The position numbers and the translations under genes were made by a program. From Prevotella sp. UBA4217 (GTDB lineage Bacteria; Bacteroidota; Bacteroidia; Bacteroidales; Bacteroidaceae), in the NCBI GenBank assembly GCA_002379425.1, contig DFTH01000012.1, positions 109,860 through 173,859 of the forward strand: a stretch of 64,000 bases of DNA, read 5' to 3'. The notes under the pieces are model-generated. The model made no database searches and was not told the origin of the DNA. It saw nothing but the letters and a program-made list of their open reading frames with translations. Positions 53,320 to 63,418 of this stretch are shown here, piece after piece. Within the stretch, counting starts at the first letter, position 1. Every line of letters starts with the position of its first letter.

Positions 53320-56300
53320 TTAGAATGTTACGTTAAGACCAATCACAGCCTGCTTCATCAGCGGGAAGTTCACAGAACCGCCGCGCTCTGGGTCGTAGTT
53401 GTCGAAGTGACTGAAGGTGAAGAAGTTCTTCAGAGAGCAGTAGATGCGAGCATTGCTGATGAGTACCTTCTTGATCAGGTTCTTTGGCAGATTGTATGCC
53501 AAGGTGATGTCCTTGATCTTGAAGTAGTCGGCCTTCTGGATCTGGATAGAACTCTTGTAGAAGGTTGGCGTAGCGCCTGCGCAACCTGGTGAAGGAATGT
53601 CAGCACCCAGATTGCTGGGTGTCCAGTAGTCCAGTTCACCCCAGTTGGCATTGTCGTAGAGATAGAGTCCATAACCGCTGTAGTCAAGGTAGCCACCCAG
53701 GCGGGCCATAGTGGAGATGCTCAGAGAGATATCCTTGTAGGTGAGAGAGGTTGACAGGCCGAGGATGGCTTTAGGAGAGCGATTGTAGATAATCTTATCG
53801 CTGTCGTCAATCTTATTGTCACCGTTGATGTCATTCACCTTCGGCGTACCAGGATCACCGTAGTCTGCCTGAGGCTTCTCAAAGTCGGGGTGTGCTGCCA
53901 AATACTTGTCGAACTCGCCAACGCCCCAGCAGCCGTCCATGTCGTATGCATAGAATGCAGATACAGGCTCGCCAACTTTCAGGATAGAGTTGCCGCTAAC
54001 GAACTGCTCGATACCATCTGCCAACTCCTCAACCTCGTCGCGTGCGAAGGTAGCAGAGGCAGTCAGATCCCATGTAAAGTCATTAGTTCTGACGGGTACT
54101 GCACCGAGAGAGATTTCCCAACCGTGTCCCTTGGTCTTACCGACATTGTCGATGGTGCTGGTGAATACGGTGGAGGCAGGGGCCGTCTTGTAGTACAACA
54201 GGTCGTAAGTCTTGCTGTTGTAGTAGTCGATGCTACCATAGACGAGACCGTTGGCAAAAGAGAAGTCCAGACCGATGTCGATGGCAGAGGTCTTCTCCCA
54301 AGTCAGATTCTCGTTAGCCATTGTCATCGGAGCCTTTTCCTTAGAATCAGGAACGATAGACGAGATGGTGGCCAGCGTCTGGTATGCATCGATGGCTGCG
54401 TTACCAGAGAGACCCCAAGATACGCGGATCTTCAGGTTGTCGAGCCAAGACTTGGTATTCTCCATGAAACTCTCCTCAGAGATACGCCAACCGGCGCTGA
54501 CAGAGGGGAAGTAACCCCACTTCTTACCATCTGCGAGAACGGACGAACCATCAGCGCGGATAGAACCTTGCAGGAGGTACTTGCCATCGTAGGAGTAGTT
54601 CACGCGTCCGAAGAATGAAACCATAGAGGTCTTGATGTAGCCAGAACTCTTATCAGGGCTGTCAATTTTACTGACATCATAGAAAGAGCCTTGCTTGTAA
54701 CTCTCAGCACCTGCAGCACCGGAGATGCTCATGGATTCTGTCACCTGATGTGACATTTCATGACCGAGCAGGAAGGTAAGGTCATGCTTACCAATCTCCT
54801 TGTTGTAGTTGGCGGTGTTCTGCCATACATACTTGGTCGCGGTGCTCCTTGCATTGGAGATGTATGTGGTGGTAGGTGTCTGATAGCGCTGCTGGCTATG
54901 ATAGTCCTGATACATGCCATCACGGGAGTCGCTACGGTCAGCCGTGAACTGTGACTTCAGGGTGAGACCCTTCAGCGGGTTCAGTTGCAGATAACCGCTG
55001 CCGAAGAAACGGGTGCTCTCAATATTACGCTGGAAAGCGCCATCCTCGTCCAGCAGTGGAGAGCAGTGGGCGGTGTACCAGGGGTTAGGTGTAGCATTGA
55101 TGCTACCATCGCTCAGATAAGCGTGGGTGATACTGGTCATCTTCTGTGCCTGGTTGAACACACCACCGTTACGCTTGTCGTTGTTCTTGTAAGCGTAAGA
55201 GATGCTGGCACCGATCTTCACGATCTTGTTGATCTGGTGGTCAATGTTTACACGGCCAGTATAACGGTTGTACTTATCGCCCTTCAGCAGACCCTTGTCG
55301 TTCATGGCTGCCATAGATACATTGAAGTTCGTCTTCTCGTTACCACCCTGAACGGCCACCTCATAGTTCTGAGAGACACTGTTGTCAAGGACCATGTCGA
55401 GCCAGTCTGTATAAGACTTGTTCTTGTAGATATCGAGGGTCTCTGTACCATCTTCCAACTGGAAGGTCAGTACGTCGGCTGCTGTGGCTGCATTGGCAAA
55501 GTTCCAAATTCCGCTCTCGGCAGCGGCCGCAGCGGCATCCTCATAGTTCTTCTTGTCGATCAGGCGCTGTACCTCTGCGTCGCCATACATAGGCTTGACC
55601 ACACCCGTAGCGCTGTTGAATGACAGATAGCCATTGAACGAAACAGTGGTCTTGCCAGCCTTACCGCGCTTGGTGGTGATCAGGATGACACCGTTGGCAC
55701 CCTTCGTACCATAGATAGCAGTAGAAGCAGCATCCTTCAGGACATCCATCGACTCAATGTCGCTGGCGGGGATGTCAAGGGTAGAACCATACTCAACACC
55801 GTCAACAATCACGAGCGGACCGTTGCTGGCCAACAGAGAACGGTTACCACGGAGGGTCATGCTGACACCTTCACCAGCCTGACCGCCATTAGACTGCTGG
55901 AGGTCAATACCAGGGACCTTGGCCTGCATGGCAGCCAGGGCATTGGCACCAGCGACCTTTGCCAGATCATCGGTCTTCACACTGGCAACAGAACCGGTCA
56001 AGTCCTTTTTCTTCATAGTGCCATAACCAACGACAACGACTTCGTCGAGTGCGGCGGCATCCTCTTCCATCGTTACGTCGATACTGCTCTTACCAGCCAC
56101 AGAGATCTTCTGATCCTTATAGCCGATGTAAGAGATCTTCAGGACACTGTTCTCAGGAATGTCCTTGATGGAGAAATTGCCGTCGAAATCGGTAACACCA
56201 CCAATAGTAGTACCGTCAACGATAATGCTCACACCAATCATGGGCTCACCTGTAGCATCCTTCACTGTTCCTGTGATCGTCTTCTGGGCGTATGCCACAA

Positions 56301-56355
56301 AGCAGAACACAGACAAAAGCAAAGCCATAGAGGCTCTTTTGATTTGTAGATTCAT
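53320..56355 (-). CDS. SusC/RagA-family TonB-dependent outer membrane transporter
   Basis: The 1011-residue protein has a signal peptide, a carboxypeptidase-regulatory-like domain (about 24-100), a TonB-box-like 'EVVVVGYGTMKKKDLTGSV', a plug domain with 'YGTKGANGVILITTKRG' and a long beta-barrel. It imports oligosaccharides with SusD, powered by TonB. Transcription seems to depend on the operator-promoter region at 56436-56500. Confidence 0.94.
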   Translation of the reverse strand: MNLQIKRASMALLLSVFCFVAYAQKTITGTVKDATGEPMIGVSIIVDGTTIGGVTDFDGNFSIKDIPENSVLKISYIGYKDQKISVAGKSSIDVTMEEDAAALDEVVVVGYGTMKKKDLTGSVASVKTDDLAKVAGANALAAMQAKVPGIDLQQSNGGQAGEGVSMTLRGNRSLLASNGPLVIVDGVEYGSTLDIPASDIESMDVLKDAASTAIYGTKGANGVILITTKRGKAGKTTVSFNGYLSFNSATGVVKPMYGDAEVQRLIDKKNYEDAAAAAAESGIWNFANAATAADVLTFQLEDGTETLDIYKNKSYTDWLDMVLDNSVSQNYEVAVQGGNEKTNFNVSMAAMNDKGLLKGDKYNRYTGRVNIDHQINKIVKIGASISYAYKNNDKRNGGVFNQAQKMTSITHAYLSDGSINATPNPWYTAHCSPLLDEDGAFQRNIESTRFFGSGYLQLNPLKGLTLKSQFTADRSDSRDGMYQDYHSQQRYQTPTTTYISNARSTATKYVWQNTANYNKEIGKHDLTFLLGHEMSHQVTESMSISGAAGAESYKQGSFYDVSKIDSPDKSSGYIKTSMVSFFGRVNYSYDGKYLLQGSIRADGSSVLADGKKWGYFPSVSAGWRISEESFMENTKSWLDNLKIRVSWGLSGNAAIDAYQTLATISSIVPDSKEKAPMTMANENLTWEKTSAIDIGLDFSFANGLVYGSIDYYNSKTYDLLYYKTAPASTVFTSTIDNVGKTKGHGWEISLGAVPVRTNDFTWDLTASATFARDEVEELADGIEQFVSGNSILKVGEPVSAFYAYDMDGCWGVGEFDKYLAAHPDFEKPQADYGDPGTPKVNDINGDNKIDDSDKIIYNRSPKAILGLSTSLTYKDISLSISTMARLGGYLDYSGYGLYLYDNANWGELDYWTPSNLGADIPSPGCAGATPTFYKSSIQIQKADYFKIKDITLAYNLPKNLIKKVLISNARIYCSLKNFFTFSHFDNYDPERGGSVNFPLMKQAVIGLNVTF

Positions 56356-56435
56356 ACACGTTAGTTTTAGTTATACAAATAATTAATTAATTTAAATAAT
56401 TCGGTTTTCTTATCCATACTGGGCATTTTCGGGTA

Positions 56436-56500
56436 CAAAGATACATCTTATTTGATGAATTCATACTTATTGCCCGGCATTTTTCGTTGTAAACGTTTAC
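56436..56500 (-). promoter_or_regulatory. susC promoter with LacI-type operator
   Basis: The minus-strand TATCTTTG lies at 56436-56443 without a TTG at the usual distance. The perfect palindrome GTAAACGTTTAC lies at 56489-56500, centred about 51.5 bases upstream of the -7 box. Its shape fits LacI-family regulators. The same arrangement occurs at 61399-61461. Confidence 0.7.
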
Positions 56501-56604
56501 GTAAATTAGGATATATCCTGTTTTAGTAGAGATGTTTTAGTAATGCGGGTGCAAATATACAAAATAAAAAGGAAATATGCAAATATTCAAGAAGAAAAAA
56601 AGCA

Positions 56605-59600
56605 TTATTGCATTCTTTGTAAACCTTCCCAGCGTACGTTCCAGGTACCGTCTTTAGGGAACCCGGGGTTGAGAGGCTCAGCACAGCCATCCCAGCCTGC
56701 GCACATCATGGCCACAGCGGTGAGCAAGGCCCCATTGCCGGGAAGGTAGATACGCAGACGCTCAGGGGTCTGGAAATTATGGCCGCTTTGCAGGTATGTG
56801 TTCTTTTGCGTGTCAATTAGTAGGGCCTTGAGCGCTGTCTCGGGGTCGCCAAGACGGGCGGCTGCCATGGCAATCATACCGTAGTCCCAACCCCAGGTGG
56901 TCTGCCAGTTCCAGTTGGTCATCACCCAGTCGAGGGTCTGTTTCATCTTCTCTTTATTATATAATAAGGTGGAAGGAAGTTGCGTGCTATGGTTAATCGT
57001 CGGCCCGTAGGGTAGTAGTCCGCATGCACCGAGGACTGCAGGATGATCGTTGCGACACTTGTCGGATGGATTCTCCTTGGAATGAGCATGGGACTTATAC
57101 AGTTGTCCTGCGCTATATATCCCGTTTTGCTCGGGAAGGGGGGAGAGCCCGTTGATAATATGATCCCATAGTTTGTTGCGCTCTTTACCCATACGCTCTC
57201 GCCATCGTTGAGCGACACTCAATCCATATTGCCAATAAGCCAGTTCGAAGGGGTGGTTATATGAAAAGTCTTTCGACATGGTCTCCTGCATAGAGGTGAC
57301 TCCCTTCAGGGTATATAACTTACTCTTAGCATCATAGGTCACGAAGTCTGCCATAAACTCAGCGGTAGTCTCGATTCCTTCTCCGTATTTCCGAAGTGTC
57401 CCTTCCGTCGGGACTGAACGATACATTTCTTCTGCCAGATAAATATAGTGGGGCTGTTGCCAGATGAGGAAAGAGCCAATGTTAGAGGGCGCTTCACCTG
57501 CCCATGGATCTGTCATCTTCATCCATCTGACGCCCTTGAAGCCTTGGCGCTCTGCAATCTGACGGGCGATGGGATAGGCCGTATCATTGTACCAGTTAAG
57601 GATTTGGGCGACAACATCTGGGCGGTTCCACAAGGCGAAATCCACGATATGCCACCATGCCATTTCCAAATGTGGCCGGCCATACCAGGAATTGTAGGTC
57701 AGGCCTGTCTCCTGTGGTGGCATGTTGTTGGCACAGTTAATCTGTGTGAGGTATTGGGAGAGGACTACGCGGCGCTCCAGTTCCTTGGCGCGTGGATCGG
57801 TGCATTGGGAGAAATCAATAATGGCTCCCTCTTTCCACCAGTGATTCCAGTGGCGGAGGGTGGCTTTGTGATATTGGTCGTATTCAAACTTAGGCTGACT
57901 GGGCAGGCTGGGAAGGAATTCTGCTGAAAAGGTAAGGACATCGTCGGTCGCGGCGAGTTCGAAGTGATGGCGGTCGCACTCTTGTAGTGTGGCATAACCC
58001 TCCCATTGGAGAAGTACATAGTACTTGGAACTGTCGAGCGTACGCTCTATAAGTGCAGAATGGTCGTCTTGCGTGATGATGACCGACTGATGCCTTTCTG
58101 GCTTTGTCCAGTCGTTGGCATCATCAGCATGTTTTCCTGTAGGATAAGAGAACCGAAGGGCAATGGATGCCCTTCGGTCTCTTAACAGGTTACTTTGAAT
58201 TCTTGTGTAAATGGCGTCTTTGTCGGGATGAATTCCTGTGGTGACTTCTACGGATTCACCGTCTGCAGTGAAGGTAGAATGTATTTCCCCATCCCAGATT
58301 TTTTGCTCTTGGTGAATATCTGTAAGGGATCGAAGGGGAATAGGGCTCCCTTGTCGATCCCGAAGATCGAGCCCGATTGTGCCGAGGTTGAGGCGGTGGG
58401 GGTTAACGCGGAAATAATCGGTGGCTTCCTGGTTGCGACCGCCCTCTCTGTATTCAACGGCATAAGCCTCCTGGTGACCGTGTCCAAGGTCAAAAACCTT
58501 CTCTGTATCTGACATCGTCAGGTGGCTGGTGTTTTCGAACGAGTGCCATCCCCAATCGGACATGGTGTTCAGGGGCACACCTGCCCCATACTCAAAAGGG
58601 TAGGTCTGCAGTCCCGTTATGTCAACCGTAGCAGCGAAGTGACCATTCCCTACAGAAAGTGAGGATAAGTTATTGGCTTCCGTGATGACTGGGTTGTTGC
58701 GTGAGACAACAGACTGCCTGTCGATGGTGGCTGTCGTATTCTCTGTGTCGTAGCCGAGCATTTCCATCTCCAGTGAAGCCCAAAGGAATGGGCCGACACC
58801 CTTGGCATCGTTGTCGCGGATGGGCTCTGAGAGGTAGTAGTCGTAACTGCCGTCACGCCTTGCATTCTCCTTGACACTTCCTTTCGGGTTAATTTTCTTC
58901 ATCGCAGCCTGTACCTCCGGAGTCGCTGCAGGGCCGAGACCTGCTACACTGCAACAGTTGGTCAGTGAGATGGTCTTGTCGGCATTTACACGGATAAAAT
59001 GATTGATGATGCCCTTATAGGCCTTGATGCCTGCATCGCGGTATTGTGCTCCCACATAGCCTTTGCGATAGGCCTTCAGCAGTGCATAGGCGAACATGGA
59101 TGAGCATGTGCTCTCCAGATAGTTCCCTTTTCGATCTGGGCTATCCATGACTTGATACCATGTGCCAGTCTCCTTGTCTTGCCACTTCAGAATGGCATCG
59201 AAGTCCTTCACTAATAAGTCAATGACCTCAGAGCGGCGGGCATAATCTTCAGGGAGTGCGTCGAGCACTTCAACGAGTGCCATCGTGTACCATCCTTGGG
59301 CACGTCCCCAGCAGTGCTGGCTCAGTCCTGTCTCCTTGTCTGCCCAGAAAGCCTTGCGGGTCTCATCGTAGGCATGACGGTTCAGACCAGTCTTCGGGTC
59401 GAGTGTGCGCTCGTATGTCGTCTTCAACTGATTTACGGCATCATCATAGATTTTCTGGGCCTCCTTAGGTTTGTAGAGGCTTGCTGCTGTCAGACAACGG
59501 AAGGGAAGGCCCATGAATATACCGTCAAGCCATACCTGATAGGCGTAGATGGCCTTGTGCCAGAAGACCTTGTCGGCAATGGTGCGCGGTTGGTTCTGCA

Positions 59601-61368
59601 TCTGCTTCATCATGGTCTGGATGGCCTTGAGGTTCTTTGCCTCTGGATAGAGGTTATACATGCGGGTGACAAAATGCCCGGTGCGGCAGTTGTCAAGGTT
59701 GTATTCTAAGATATCATAGCCACGGATGTCACCGTTGGCGTTGATCATCGTATCTGTGTATTCCTGGCAATACTTCCGGATGTCCTCACCACCATATTTA
59801 AGATAGGTATCGAGCATACCCTCCAGTTCGATGCCCATTACATAACTCCATTTTGGACTATTGGAGAAGTCAAGCAGGTAACTTTTTGGCACGCGCTTCA
59901 TCTCCGAATAGGTAAGCCACTCGCTGTAGTGCTTATAGGGCTTTTCTGTCAGAGCGAGACTCCCGTTGATGAACAGATTGTCGAATGTGACATTGCGGGT
60001 TTTACCACTTATGGAGTTACCATCGCTCACACCGTTGAACCGGCAGTTCTTAACGAGGACGTCATACACGTAGGTGTCTTCGTTGAGACCGATGATCTGT
60101 ACACCGTACTGGGATTTCTCGCTGGTGACATTCTCCATATAGATGTTGCGTACCGTGGGGTAGAAACCTCGACAGCATATCTCGTTGTGCTCATAGTCGA
60201 GGTTGATCTTGAGTACACTCTCCTTGCAGACACCCACTTTGATGTCGCGCATGTTGATATTCTCAATGATACCGCCACGGCAGGAGTTGGTCTTGATACG
60301 TAGGACGCGCTCCAGTTCGGGAGAGTCCATCACGCAGTCATGGGCATATACATTCTGGCAGCCGCCCGAGATTTCGGAACCAACGACGACGCCACCATGA
60401 CCATTCTTCATCTCACAGTTGCGGATGATGATATTCTTTGAAGGCATGTTGCGCTCACGACCGTCGCGGTTGCGTCCGCTCTTGATGGCGATACAGTCAT
60501 CACCAGTGTTGAAGAAACAGTCCTCAATAAGTACGCGGTCACAGCACTCTGGGTCGCAGCCGTCACCGTTGGGACCGTCATTGATCATCTTCACTCTTCG
60601 CACGGTGATGTCCGTAGAGTGGAGCGGGTGAATCACCCAGAACGGTGAGCGTAGGAGGGTGATGTCTTCCAGCAGGATGCCCTCGCATTTGTTGAAACTG
60701 ACGAGTTGGGGGCGCAGGCCGTCCTCCGGACCGAAGATACGTTCAGGAAAGCGTTCGCCCTTCTCATTATACATGGGAATACCGTCCTCGCCGTTCTTCA
60801 GCAGACGGGCACGACTGCCCCCACGCTGACTGATCATACCTTCCTTCCAGCCGAAGCGGGGATTACCGTTCCAAGGCCACCATGTGTCATTGCTTCCACC
60901 ACCGTCGATGGTACCCTTGCCAGTGACGGCAATGTCCTTGGCTCCGAAAGCATAGATACAGGGCGACAGGTTAAAGCACTCCAGACCTTCCCATGATGTC
61001 TCCACGATGGGATAGAGTTCAGGCAGGAATGCGAACTCCAGCACGGCTCCCTCTTCTACATGGAGGTTCACTCCGTTCTTTAGTGTGATAGCACCTGTGA
61101 GGAACTTGCAGCCAGCGGGCACCACCACGCGTCCACCGCCCTTCTTTGAGCATTGGTCGATGGCCTTCTGGATAGCCTTCTGGTTCTTGGCAGCCGATGC
61201 TTCAGTACTGGCTCCGAACTTGGTAATCACATAGTCCTTGTTCGCAAACTGAGGGACACGGATGCTTTGCTCAATCTGTTTGTACTGCGCCTCGTTCCAA
61301 CCTTGGGCCATCATGAGGGCGGGACATAGCATGGAGAATAGCCATGCGATAAGTCGTCTTTTCTTCAT
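56605..61368 (-). CDS. exported pectinase fusion: GH28 + GH105 + third glycosidase domain
   Basis: The 1587-residue protein has a signal peptide and three parts. Residues about 40-490 are a GH28 polygalacturonase with all usual motifs (GPNGDGCDP, TGDDCIAIKSG, GHGG, RIKT). Residues about 520-910 resemble GH105 unsaturated galacturonyl hydrolases (WLDGIFMG, HCWGRAQGWY). The rest is a large beta-domain plus (alpha/alpha)6-barrel region reminiscent of GH65/GH95-type enzymes; I cannot fix the family. Together they would cleave homogalacturonan or rhamnogalacturonan and trim the products. Such activities are normally on separate proteins. The last gene of the pectin locus, it shares a regulator site with susC. 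Confidence 0.85.
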   Translation of the reverse strand: MKKRRLIAWLFSMLCPALMMAQGWNEAQYKQIEQSIRVPQFANKDYVITKFGASTEASAAKNQKAIQKAIDQCSKKGGGRVVVPAGCKFLTGAITLKNGVNLHVEEGAVLEFAFLPELYPIVETSWEGLECFNLSPCIYAFGAKDIAVTGKGTIDGGGSNDTWWPWNGNPRFGWKEGMISQRGGSRARLLKNGEDGIPMYNEKGERFPERIFGPEDGLRPQLVSFNKCEGILLEDITLLRSPFWVIHPLHSTDITVRRVKMINDGPNGDGCDPECCDRVLIEDCFFNTGDDCIAIKSGRNRDGRERNMPSKNIIIRNCEMKNGHGGVVVGSEISGGCQNVYAHDCVMDSPELERVLRIKTNSCRGGIIENINMRDIKVGVCKESVLKINLDYEHNEICCRGFYPTVRNIYMENVTSEKSQYGVQIIGLNEDTYVYDVLVKNCRFNGVSDGNSISGKTRNVTFDNLFINGSLALTEKPYKHYSEWLTYSEMKRVPKSYLLDFSNSPKWSYVMGIELEGMLDTYLKYGGEDIRKYCQEYTDTMINANGDIRGYDILEYNLDNCRTGHFVTRMYNLYPEAKNLKAIQTMMKQMQNQPRTIADKVFWHKAIYAYQVWLDGIFMGLPFRCLTAASLYKPKEAQKIYDDAVNQLKTTYERTLDPKTGLNRHAYDETRKAFWADKETGLSQHCWGRAQGWYTMALVEVLDALPEDYARRSEVIDLLVKDFDAILKWQDKETGTWYQVMDSPDRKGNYLESTCSSMFAYALLKAYRKGYVGAQYRDAGIKAYKGIINHFIRVNADKTISLTNCCSVAGLGPAATPEVQAAMKKINPKGSVKENARRDGSYDYYLSEPIRDNDAKGVGPFLWASLEMEMLGYDTENTTATIDRQSVVSRNNPVITEANNLSSLSVGNGHFAATVDITGLQTYPFEYGAGVPLNTMSDWGWHSFENTSHLTMSDTEKVFDLGHGHQEAYAVEYREGGRNQEATDYFRVNPHRLNLGTIGLDLRDRQGSPIPLRSLTDIHQEQKIWDGEIHSTFTADGESVEVTTGIHPDKDAIYTRIQSNLLRDRRASIALRFSYPTGKHADDANDWTKPERHQSVIITQDDHSALIERTLDSSKYYVLLQWEGYATLQECDRHHFELAATDDVLTFSAEFLPSLPSQPKFEYDQYHKATLRHWNHWWKEGAIIDFSQCTDPRAKELERRVVLSQYLTQINCANNMPPQETGLTYNSWYGRPHLEMAWWHIVDFALWNRPDVVAQILNWYNDTAYPIARQIAERQGFKGVRWMKMTDPWAGEAPSNIGSFLIWQQPHYIYLAEEMYRSVPTEGTLRKYGEGIETTAEFMADFVTYDAKSKLYTLKGVTSMQETMSKDFSYNHPFELAYWQYGLSVAQRWRERMGKERNKLWDHIINGLSPLPEQNGIYSAGQLYKSHAHSKENPSDKCRNDHPAVLGACGLLPYGPTINHSTQLPSTLLYNKEKMKQTLDWVMTNWNWQTTWGWDYGMIAMAAARLGDPETALKALLIDTQKNTYLQSGHNFQTPERLRIYLPGNGALLTAVAMMCAGWDGCAEPLNPGFPKDGTWNVRWEGLQRMQ

Positions 61369-61398
61369 GAATTAATTTGTTTTAGTTAATCTTGGTTG

Positions 61399-61461
61399 CA
61401 AAGATACAGAAAATTTCCGTGAATCCATCATATTTATTTAAAAATGTTCACGCAAACGTTT
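61399..61461 (-). promoter_or_regulatory. pectinase promoter with LacI-type operator
   Basis: Minus-strand TATCTTTG lies at 61399-61406, again without a clear TTG. The palindromic core AAACGTTT lies at 61454-61461, at exactly the same distance from the -7 box as the operator in front of susC. Confidence 0.65.
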
Positions 61462-61558
61462 TCCGTCTTGTACCATTGTACCATTATTAATGCCTCGTGG
61501 ATTACGTTTCTCCCTCAACGATATTACGACTCTTTTTTCAATAAAAGTAGTAATTAAT

Positions 61559-61590
61559 TTGTTGGTCTCCTTTTTCTTTTCGTAACTTTG
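61559..61590 (+). promoter_or_regulatory. promoter-like sequence before nucleoside hydrolase remnant
   Basis: TAACTTTG at 61583-61590 with TTG at 61559-61561 or 61562-61564 (spacing 21 or 18, not ideal). The coding remnant starts within 20 bases. Confidence 0.45.
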
Positions 61591-62643
61591 CACTTCGTAA
61601 GGACAAATTGTTCTCGTGCTCTAGTGACAATGAATCGCCGGAGTATGAACCAGAGTACAATTTCTTCCTCGGAGAGCCTAATATCATCTTCGATACCGAC
61701 ATCGGCTCCTCTACTGACGATTTGTTTGCGCTGAGGCTGATGTATAAGTTCTCCGACATGGGGCTGTGCCATATCCTCGGCGGTGTGGTGTGCCGTATGG
61801 GCGATGAATATATCAGGCTCGCCGATATCATGAACACGCATTACGGCTATCCTGACTTGCCGATGGGCGTGGAGCGCGACGGGGTGGAGGATCCCAATGT
61901 GTATATCCCCTATTCAGGCATCAGCGACTTGAAGAATGAGGATGGCAGCGTGATGTTCCCTACCTCCATCAGCAACTACGCTTCACTGCCCGACGGGTGG
62001 AAACTATACCGGAAATTGCTGGCCGACCAGCCCGACGGATCAGTTCGAATCTGTGCCATCGGCTTTATGTCGGCCCTGGCTCAGTTGCTCGAATCAGGTC
62101 CAGACGAGTATTCTGAACTTACTGGCGTGGAACTGGTGAGGCGCAAGGTGCAGGGACTCTTCGTGATGGGGGGGCAAATTTGGCGAAGACTCTTCGAGGC
62201 CTGGCTATAACTTTGGACATAAGTCTGCACTGGGCTTCTCGAAGCGGGTGCTCGACCTGTGGCCTAAGACAACCAACATTTACTTCTCACCCAGTCTGAT
62301 CGGTGACGATGTGGACTATGCGCCAAGTACGGTGATCGAAGATATCAACTGGACGGACGTGAACCCTATCAAGCAGGTCTATATGAACTATAATTGCAAT
62401 ACGGGTCAGCGCATGTGGGACGCTCTGACAACGCTGCAGACACTACTGGGTAGCGACCTGTTTGAACTCTCGGAGCGCGGCACGATACACATTACCGAAG
62501 ACGGCCTGATGCCTTTCGTGCCCGATCCGGAAGGAAACTGCTACTATCAGAAATATAGTGCCTCGCGCACGCCCTACTATCTGATGCTGATCAGGGATGC
62601 GACCACCACGCCACCCACTGAGTTGAATAGTAAGAAACTATGA
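61591..62643 (+). pseudogene. inosine-uridine nucleoside hydrolase-type lipoprotein, broken
   Basis: Two frames together give a nucleoside hydrolase: 'NIIFDTDIGSSTDDLFALRL' in the first (to 62210) and the C-terminal half in the second (from about 62175). Changing the G7 run at 62168-62174 to G6 joins them in one frame (VMGGKFGEDSSRPGYNFG). The 5' end is also abnormal: the remnant begins at a lipobox-like FSCSSDN with no ATG and no signal peptide, directly behind a promoter-like sequence. Two independent defects favour a pseudogene over phase variation. The stop codon overlaps the end of the convergent trpA. Confidence 0.8.
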
Positions 62644-63414
62644 ACGGAGCGCCTCGAACAACTTGTCGAGCGCTTCGTCGGCATCCTTGGATTCATTGAG
62701 GAGGGTGACGAACTTTGAGCCGATAATGGCTCCGGCAGCATTGCTTTGTGCCGCTTCAAGAGTCTGCTTGTTCGAGATACCGAAGCCAATCATACGGGGA
62801 TTGCGGAGGTTCATCGCGTTGATGCGACGGAAGTATTCCTGCTTGGCATCGTCGAAACTTTTCTGAGCACCTGTGATGGCAGCCGAGGAGACCATGTATA
62901 TAAAGCCGTCTGTATTGTCGTCGATGAAGCGGATACGATCCTCAGAGGTTTCTGGCGTGATGAGCATAATGACACGCAAATCGTATTTGTCAGCAATAGG
63001 CTTTACAATATCCTGATAGTCCTTGAAAGGCAGGTCTGGGATGATCATGCCACTCACACCGCTCTCCACGCACGACTGACAGAACTCTTCAATGCCATAG
63101 TGCAGAATGGGGTTCAGATAACCCATCAGTACAAGCGGGATATCTACCTCGTCCTGGATCTCGCGGAGTTGGGTGAAGAGTGTATGTAGGTTCATGCCGT
63201 TCTTCAGCGCCTGGGTGGCGGCACTCTGGATCACAGGTCCGTCAGCCAGTGGGTCGCTGAAGGGAATGCCTACTTCAATCATGGCAATGCCACGACGTTG
63301 CATCGTCTTGATGACATCGCCCGTGCCTTCAAGTGTTGGGCAGCCGGCACAGAAGTAGAGCGACAGGAGTTTCTGGCCATTATTCTTTGCAAAAAGTTGA
63401 TTGATCTTGTTCAT
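62638..63414 (-). CDS. trpA: tryptophan synthase alpha chain
   Basis: The 258-residue protein has the TrpA signature 'MIEVGIPFSDPLADGPVIQ' and 'YLNPILHYGIEEFC', with catalytic Glu and Asp in their expected places. It cleaves indole-3-glycerol phosphate to indole, which TrpB uses. It follows trpF by 4 bp, forming part of a tryptophan operon that extends beyond the window. Its 3' end overlaps the pseudogene by 6 bases. Confidence 0.96.
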   Translation of the reverse strand: MNKINQLFAKNNGQKLLSLYFCAGCPTLEGTGDVIKTMQRRGIAMIEVGIPFSDPLADGPVIQSAATQALKNGMNLHTLFTQLREIQDEVDIPLVLMGYLNPILHYGIEEFCQSCVESGVSGMIIPDLPFKDYQDIVKPIADKYDLRVIMLITPETSEDRIRFIDDNTDGFIYMVSSAAITGAQKSFDDAKQEYFRRINAMNLRNPRMIGFGISNKQTLEAAQSNAAGAIIGSKFVTLLNESKDADEALDKLFEALRS

Positions 63415-63418
63415 ATAA

